The notes under the pieces: model-generated | Databases searched by the model: none | Told to the model about the DNA's origin: nothing | Seen by the model: only the letters and a program-made list of their open reading frames with translations | DNA from: Berberis thunbergii | Lineage: Eukaryota; Streptophyta; Magnoliopsida; Ranunculales; Berberidaceae | Length of the DNA stretch: 64,000 nucleotides | Assembly (NCBI GenBank): GCA_003290165.1 | Contig: QNQO01010750.1 | Coordinates: 1 to 64,000 of the forward strand | Direction: 5' to 3' | Shown: one piece after another, positions 58,191 through 64,000 of the stretch | Position numbering within the stretch: the first letter of the stretch is position 1 | How the letters are laid out: each line of letters opens with the position of its first letter | Translations under genes and position numbers: made by a program

Positions 58191-58646
58191 ACGGCAGATG
58201 GGATTAATCCCAACAGCCATGAAGAGGATTGGGCTTCCAGGGCCAGAGCATGGGCAGCAGCTAAAGATGCCATGGAGGGCCAGCATCAGCATCAACACCA
58301 GCACCAGCACCAGCAACCACATTATACAACATTTCCTACCAGATCTGATGAGCAAAATCATGGTTACCGTGATGCATATCAACATGTTACTGATCCTCAT
58401 TATACAGATATGCAGCAATCTTCGGTTCCTACTCCAAACCAGCAACAGTTTTCAGTTTCTTTAGGACATCCCCACGGGCCACTCGAAAATCATCTGGCAG
58501 AATCTTCATCCTTTACTTCTAGACCATTGTCATCTTATACTTCGGATGAGCATGCATATAGCACCAGAGATGGAGCTCTGCCATCAGATCCAAGTCAATT
58601 ATATCATTACCAAGGAGTTAATGATGAGACAAACTCATCCTTCTAA
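58191..58646 (+). pseudogene. Exon of an uncharacterised Gln/His-rich plant protein
   Basis: After an acceptor-like CAG the frame reads INPNSHEEDWASRARAWAAA KDAMEGQ, a His-Gln repeat, then a Gln/Ser/Pro/Tyr-rich region to a stop at 58644. The WASRARAWAAAK motif occurs in plant proteins of unknown function that I cannot name precisely. The frame seems to shift at the end (NSSF then stop, where PSYSSAPG would continue in another frame). It belongs to the captured exon train. Confidence 0.55.
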
Positions 58647-58649
58647 TTA

Positions 58650-59240
58650 TTCTTCTGCACCAGGTAACGCTTCACTTGACATTTAAAATTTGCATCTGAA
58701 GCTTGTGCTCAAGAAATGCTGCTACTGGATTTGTTTATGCCTATTAGTTGTACATTTGAAAGTGATACTTGCCATCTCAAGACTTATAAATGTTCTGTCT
58801 ATTGGTTTGATTTGGGGTTTTAATGAAAAATTTAACAAAATTCTTACTATCGTGTTATAGATCTTATCAGTTTATATCATATTCAATAAGAATGTGTAGG
58901 TTCGATACAGTTTGTATTTTCCTTATAATCCATTTCTTTGTTACATGGAAGAGTTATGCTCAATAAGGTTCATGATTCTTTGTTTGTTTTACTTATGGTG
59001 AGAGTCGCAGAAATTCATTTTTCAAATCTATTGAGTGGTAGTCAATAACTAAGTTGGGAAACCAACTGGGGATTACATACAAGCATCACTCTCACAGTAT
59101 CTGGGATTACACAAAAAGGCAGTTAGTGTGGCTAGCTTCAGATGAAAGTTTCTGAGTAATAATGCAGTTACACTCTCATGCCATACACTCTCAGTAAGGT
59201 CAGAATACCCATATCAGCAACAAAAAGCATAAAATCTACC
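58650..59240. other. Spacer without a recognised gene
   Basis: No exon or domain recognised. An intron-like AT-rich stretch precedes the next subterminal repeat array. Confidence 0.5.
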
Positions 59241-59252
59241 GATTGATTGTTA

Positions 59253-59480
59253 AGATTGTAGCAACGGTTTTATGCTTGAAGGGGGGGCGTGATTTTTAGA
59301 AATTAGCAACGGTTTTTAGCCGTGGAAAAAATAGCAACGGTTTTAAGCCGTGACAAGGTGTAGATATTAGCAATGGTTTTAAGCCGTGACTAACTCTAAC
59401 CACGGTTATAAGCCGTGGCAAGGTAGCCACGGTTTTTAGCCGTTGCAATAGTTAGCCACGGTTTAAAACCGTGGCAAAAA
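59253..59480. repeat. Subterminal repeat array (GCAACGGTTTTAAGCCGTG type)
   Basis: About eight motif copies in direct and inverted orientation, followed by a T run at 59480-59501. Confidence 0.85.
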
Positions 59481-59536
59481 TTTTTTTTTTTTTTTTTTTT
59501 TTCTATCAAATGACTTTGAGTCATTGAGTCAAAATT

Positions 59537-59672
59537 CAATAGGCCAAGCATGATGTACTGTAATGGTAATGGTGATTGAAAAACTAATAATAGTGATTGA
59601 AAAACTAATGCAATGAAAGTTTCTATCAAAAATGCAATAGGCCAAGCATGATGTACTGTAATGGTAATGGTG
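59537..59672. repeat. Direct repeat, 38 bp, copies 98 bp apart
   Basis: CAATAGGCCAAGCATGATGT and the following bases through GGTAATGGTG occur at 59537-59574 and 59635-59672. A short unidentified exon-like block follows at 59675-59860. Confidence 0.9.
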
Positions 59673-60125
59673 CAGGCTGACTGTCAAGAATGGCAAGGAA
59701 TGCGCTGAGCCTGGGGTGGAGTCTGGGACATGCCCATTCCTCCGGAGGGAGTCTGGGACTTGAGGTTCCAGCTGAATGGTACAGAATGGATAGAAGTGAA
59801 GAATGCAATCCCTTGTGGCTGGAAGGCAGGGGTTGCTTATGACTCGGCCATTCAACTCTAAAGTATGTATGGTAATCAGAATATAGTATGGCTCAAGACC
59901 AATACTAAGTAGACTGAAAAATAATCAAGAACGTAAATACTTGCTCCATGCATCCAAAAAAGGTTAAGGATTATCAATAATGAAGTAATTACATAGCTGA
60001 AAATATTTACACTTTGTATTATTCATTCCAAGTCAAGTCTTCTGTGTTCTCTCCGAAATTTGTAAGATACACTTTTGACATGATTACTCTGGGTTTATAT
60101 TAGATCAAAAAACAACAGTGCACCT

Positions 60126-61072
60126 TTAGTCAAAGGGATCGATCCTTGGATCATGCTCACTGGCCATTGCCATTCCAGTACAGAGGCATGTAGGACACAT
60201 AACCTGCAAAGTTACAACCATAAACAATTTTTGATAGATAGCAACAGAGAAACCATAGTTTTCTATTTTCTAATTTAACTGCACAATTTAGTCGGTTAAA
60301 CTATAAACAGATATTTTCTGATTTAATTAAACAATTAGTCGGTTAAACTAGAAACAGAAAACATGAAACATTTCAATACAGACACCGTGTTTAGAGGTTC
60401 ATCATATCAGCAAGTAATTGAAGAGTTGAGATGTGTTAGGAAAATATAAAGGGTCGGATGTTATGGTATAAGAATTTACACTAGCTACCAACCTGACACG
60501 ACTATCATCACCAACATTTGGCAAACTAACAAGGGCATGAAGAGTTATCGGATAGGATAGTTGTCCATCATAAGCAATCAATTTAACCTAAAATTTATAG
60601 ATGGTTTGCTAAACAAGAAAATAGATAGAATTTCAGGTGGAGAGAGCCTAGGAGAAGATTGTAGAACAGCATGAATACTTCAAAGAACGACTCAGGTGGT
60701 ACTTCTAGTTAAGACTATAACAAAAATATCACAATAGATTAACATGTACATCCAGTCTGAATGATATCCTATACAACCTTCCAAGATTAACTTGTCAGAC
60801 TATGAAAGCTCCTAAACACGTCACTGGCAGAAGCATGGAAAAGCATTGGTTCCAGACACCCAGTAAAAACACATCACTCTTGAACATACATGTGAGAAAA
60901 GAAAAGAAAAAATGTTTTTTTGTGGATTTCATACCTTTCCTGCCCCTGAACAGTTGGAACATCTTTCAGTTCTAGGCGGGGACAGTGGTTGACCTCCATC
61001 ATTGATGGTTGCCACTGGCTCAACACGAATGAGAGATCCTGTGCTTGAACACCGAGCACAAGCACAGATATC
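60126..61072 (-). pseudogene. ORANGE-like DnaJ-type zinc-finger gene fragment (last two exons)
   Basis: Exon 60935-61072 (46 codons) reads DICACARCSSTGSLIRVEPV and later TERCSNCSGAGK. Exon 60126-60203 reads VMCPTCLCTGMAMASEHDPR then IDPFD and the stop. The CxxC pairs and the SEHDPRxDPFD ending are those of plastid ORANGE/OR-like proteins, which stabilise phytoene synthase and promote carotenoid storage. Splice sites are intact and the natural stop is kept. All upstream exons, with transit peptide and membrane helices, are missing. Other DnaJ-zinc-finger plastid proteins share the CxxC motif, but the ending favours OR. Confidence 0.82.
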
Positions 61073-61189
61073 CTGCAACATAAAAATAGATCAATCAGAA
61101 TATCATTACATTGTACAACCAAGTTTAACTCTTCCGCATGAGAACATAATAACAAGCACCAAATACACAATGAATATCATTACAATAGG

Positions 61190-61740
61190 TTGATAACTAA
61201 TCATCTTCATTACAATAGTTTAACTCTGCGCCTGCGCCTTGCACCTTCCAGCCATCGCTGCCCTGTTTCTGAACAGAAACAGAGCAAAACAACTCTGTCC
61301 CAAGCCAAGACAGCACCTTGCCAGGACTCTTTGCCATTATGCTCCACTTGCAAAACACAATTCGACCTGCAGAATTCAATATTTTCTCAAATTATAAAAA
61401 ATATACAACATTTTTCTAATAATTGTATTAATATAAGCAACTCAGAATTGCTTTTTTCTTGGGTTTTGACAATCCTAAATTGGAGAGGAAGGGTTGGAAC
61501 TGCAACAATTGTGAGAGGTCAGGTAAGAATACCTCTATTCAATCCAGCTGTTAAAAAGATTATCATTGCCTTGGAATCTCAATATATTTTAAATCTATAG
61601 GATCACAGATTCACAGTTAAACTACAACTTGTCAAGCTTGGAATCTCAATATATTTTCAATCTAAAGGATCACAGTTAAACTACAATTTGTCAAGCTTAC
61701 CATGTACCAACTTTCAAATTATTATAAATAAAATATGCAT
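61190..61740. other. Unidentified exon-like blocks
   Basis: On the plus strand 61440-61520 reads GFDNPKLERKGWNCNNCERS before a GTAAG, with a Cys pair suggestive of a zinc-binding fragment. Around 61240-61380 the minus strand holds a compositionally coding-like stretch (LQVEHNGKESWQGAVLAWDR). Neither could be assigned. GGAATCTCAATATATTTT is duplicated at about 61572 and 61637. Confidence 0.35.
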
Positions 61741-61844
61741 AGAAAATGCATCCGTATGCAAAATGGATTAGTTTATGATGCACCCAACAGATATAAGGTG
61801 CATAAGAATATCATACCAAATTGTCATAATATGGGCTATTCCAT

Positions 61845-62451
61845 CAGCAGCACCGAGCATGGCCCATCGGGCGTGGATGAGCTCATATGCTTGGTATCTG
61901 CATATCGACAATATCATTAAGTCTCTTGCAAGATCGGGCATTTCAGTCACAAATATTGTGCAAGACAGGAGCAACCATACTTACTTGGCAAAGTTTTCGG
62001 GTTTCTTTCCCAAACCAAAGGGGTCATAACCATAACTACAAATAACATGACAAGAAATGAGAAAAGGGGTTTAGCTTCCCATGGATAACATGAGATTTGA
62101 ATTGTAAGCAAGTAATAAAAACATAAATAAAATAAAAGATGCTTACTCTCCAGGCACTTCTCCTGTCAAGTACTCTGGGATTTCTGATCTGTCCAAGAGA
62201 CCTTCTGGCAAGAAAATCCTTCTCTCGGGACCATACCACTTGGCGAGCTCATCGCTAGCTGGTGCTACAGCTGCAGCCTTTTTGGGTGCAGGCTTCTTCT
62301 TGCCAAAAAATGCTACAATCTTAGTAGTGGATGTGCTAGAGCTTGATGGGGATGCCCGAACTGCACCTGCACCTGTAATGTTCAAAGAGTTTCCTAACAT
62401 CTCTGAGACACCTAGCGACGCCAATGCGGTAGATGCAGCAAGAGAAGCCAT
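61845..62451 (-). pseudogene. LHCB5: CP26 (Lhcb5) light-harvesting protein gene, 5' fragment
   Basis: Exon 62147-62451 starts [20 protein letters not shown] and ends ...[31 protein letters not shown]; exon 61985-62035 gives DYGYDPFGLGKKPENFAK; exon 3 from 61897 gives YQAYELIHARWAMLGAA. These three join in frame and reproduce the transit peptide, the mature N-terminus and the start of the first membrane helix of CP26, a minor photosystem II antenna. The ELIHARWAMLGA chlorophyll-binding motif is present. After GAA, at about 61845, the sequence changes to unrelated DNA. Helices 2 and 3 are missing, so no functional antenna protein can form; a plastid-targeted peptide is conceivable. Confidence 0.92.
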
Positions 62452-62640
62452 TGAGAGAAGAACACTCTTTCTGTTTGTGATTCAGATGAAATGCTAATCA
62501 AACTAGAGCTCTGAATGAGATAAGAAGAGTGATCAGAGAGATAGTAAACTAAATGGATGAATTGGTGGTTGTGAGTGTCCCTTGCTTGGATTTTGGTTTT
62601 GGCTTGTGATTGGTTCATTGTAAAGATAGGGTAATCTGAC
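62452..62640 (-). promoter_or_regulatory. Likely co-captured upstream region of the CP26 gene
   Basis: Directly upstream of the CP26 start the minus strand has a CT-rich leader, a CCAAT box at 62609-62613 and further upstream another CCAAT next to ATTACCCTATC. The plus strand shows GATAAG at 62519-62524. I-box (GATAAG) and CCAAT elements are typical of light-regulated antenna promoters. That this DNA came along with the gene is inferred from its contiguity. Confidence 0.4.
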
Positions 62641-63360
62641 ATTGGATTTTGATAGGGTGAGTTGTAATCGTTCTTTTAAATTGGACAAACTCAATCACCT
62701 GATGATTCAAATTACAAATAATAATTAGGATGATACGAGCTAAATTCAAAAAGGAAATCAGGAAAAGAGAGACTTAGGAAGCAATAGCAAGATTAGGGCT
62801 CCTCCTACATAATCTCTTGCTTTCATAAATTGTATGGACAAACAATGGACATAATATTATAAGATTTTATCATAGGAACTTTTTGTTCATTTGGTTTCAT
62901 TTGGTTTTGATTCTAACCTCAAATCTGATCCAAAATAACAATTGTACCAATGACATTTATTTTTAATAGGAAAAGCAATAGCAACTACAAATCAAGCATA
63001 ACTTGTCAGTAAACAAAATTCCAGATTGAAAACCAAAAATATTACAAAAAATCCATGCTGCAGTTTCAGTTTGAGATCATAACCACATTATACGTATTTC
63101 CTTGTAATTTGCATGTTGATGATTCGTAAGAGTTTCTCCAATAATCACAATTATGCTATTCTAAATAGAATAAGTTCACTTGAATTGAATACAACAGAAT
63201 CAGGGGAAAAGACAGCTAGTAGTATGCATTGGTCAAGAAATAAAAAGCAGACCGAAACAGATTAGAACTGGTTATATAGACAAAATAAAAGTCACTTTCA
63301 GCTGGTTTGAAATGATGACGAAGTAACCAAAGTGAAAGATATGCAAACTGGTGAATTTCT
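62641..63360. other. Spacer within the element
   Basis: AT-rich with no exon recognised on either strand. Confidence 0.5.
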
Positions 63361-63363
63361 TAC

Positions 63364-63770
63364 CTGAAACTCTTGTATTTGCTTTTGTTGTTCAGCCTGC
63401 AACCTACCAGCTACACTCAACAACTCCCCAACTCTAGACTCAATGCGTTCGTTGATCACTTCTGCAAGTGCCCTACCCAAGAAAAAGGCATCCAAAACAC
63501 TCTTGCCATCTCTTTCCCCTGCCACAAGAAACATATTTAATAAAGAGCACTCTTGAATACAAGAACAACATATCTGCTGTGATATATTTGGTTTCCCACA
63601 GAACCAAATGACATGTAATATGCATAACAATTGAAGGTAAAGAATGTAAATTCAATACCTTCTACAAGCAGAATTCAAAACTACTTTGGGCAAGCTCCCA
63701 AGCCCTTCAGTGAGTTTGATTCCTTGAGCAGTCTTGGTGTTCGAACTCAAACTGGCAAATGTCACCACAT
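63364..63770 (-). pseudogene. DUF6825-like plastid protein gene fragment
   Basis: Exon 63364-63518 reads ERDGKSVLDAFFLGRALAEV and then ESRVGELLSVAGRLQAEQQK QIQEFQ. An upstream exon from about 63770 to 63659 reads NTKTAQGIKLTEGLGSLPKV. This resembles small plant plastid proteins of unknown function with the pattern GKSVLDAFFLGKA and VGEFLSxVGxxQAEQQKQVxxFQ; the DUF number is from memory and should be checked. Downstream exons are not found to the left. Its promoter side may lie near the window end. Confidence 0.6.
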
Positions 63771-63879
63771 TTTTTTTGAATTACAAAACCAATAGATCAT
63801 TTTGCCAAACCCCATTTTAGTAAACAGATCAAACAGACAAAAAATTACAACTTTTCATCAAAATCACATTGAATTACTC

Positions 63880-64000
63880 TAGTGAAGTTTCTTCACTGAT
63901 GACAAAACTGCTTCACTGGTGGACTGGATGATAACCTCCTGGGTAGTCAGGGTGCTATATCCGGTTTTGTTTAAAGAATCAAGGACCGCATCAACTATGT
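63880..64000 (-). pseudogene. Unidentified exon-like fragment at window edge
   Basis: The minus strand reads VDAVLDSLNKTGYSTLTTQE VIIQSTSEAVLSSV, continuing off the window. It has coding-like composition, but no family was recognised. Confidence 0.35.

Larger units (their letters stand above)
59245..64000. mobile_element. Second type of CACTA-like element (GCAACGG family), right end beyond window
   Basis: At 59253-59480 motifs GCAACGGTTTTAAGCCGTG and CCACGGTTTTTAGCCG repeat in both orientations and end in a T run followed by CTATCAA. The 29.6-kb CACTA has the same architecture (subterminal repeats, T run, CTATCAA) with a different motif. No CACTAC tip could be seen at the left, so the border and the superfamily are inferred. 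Downstream, all on the minus strand, lie captured pieces of ORANGE-like, CP26 and a DUF6825-like gene. No second end occurs before 64000. Confidence 0.55.

Noticed and set aside
49216..59501. One large CACTA element bounded by 49216 and the array at 59.25-59.5 kb
   Set aside because: The array at 59 kb faces the wrong way (repeats, then T run, reading inward to the right) and uses a different motif, so the two cannot be the two ends of one element.

Overview
This is nuclear DNA from a flowering plant. It is AT-rich, its introns begin GT and end AG, and its long spacers hold LINE, Ty3/gypsy, hAT, PIF/Harbinger, Mutator and CACTA sequence. Protein matches (REV1, CP26/Lhcb5, ORANGE-like, CASP-like, ACA-type Ca2+-ATPase, NRP/DCD, plant peroxidase) are plant-specific or plant-typical. 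The low-GC coding style suits a eudicot or other non-grass, but the species cannot be named from the sequence. All family calls come from reading translations by eye; no database search was run.

Layout. 1-5.35 kb: at least 3.5 tandem copies of a ~1516-bp unit containing a LINE 3' fragment, joined to the rest of that LINE. 5.4-12.1 kb: LINE scraps and hAT/MITE insertions. 12.1-20.7 kb (minus): the only host gene with an intact reading frame, the 5' three exons of a MINDY/FAM188-type deubiquitinase, with a LINE in intron 2 and a foldback element in intron 1. 21.4-22.3 kb: a hAT element carrying a foldback insert.

24.0-46.4 kb is a Russian-doll nest. A decayed PIF/Harbinger element was split by a Ty3/gypsy element. 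The gag of that element was split by a second LTR retroelement (1.4-kb LTRs, gag-like remnants only). That one in turn holds a 7.26-kb CACTA element with perfect 3-bp target duplications. The CACTA carries intron-containing pieces of at least six host genes: a small HSP, a CASP-like protein, an ACA Ca2+-ATPase, an NRP/DCD protein, REV1 and a receptor-like kinase, plus unidentified exons.

46.8-48.05 kb: a Pack-MULE with ~9-bp target duplications holding an eEF1B-beta fragment (minus) and a class III peroxidase fragment (plus). 48.4-48.8 kb: a hAT MITE. 49.2-64 kb: three further CACTA-type ends and trains of host exons: RPL11, rhomboid, syntaxin; then REV1, AP-4 beta, an AAA ATPase P-loop and a Gln/His-rich protein; then ORANGE-like, CP26 with its upstream region, and a DUF6825-like protein. 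A Ty3 integrase fragment is nested among them.

Overall this is a transposon-rich interval in which several DNA transposons have repeatedly copied, shuffled and joined exons of host genes. A 78-bp REV1 segment with one mismatch occurs in two of these elements, in opposite orientations, which shows that captured pieces were shared between elements or taken twice from one source. No complete host gene is seen.
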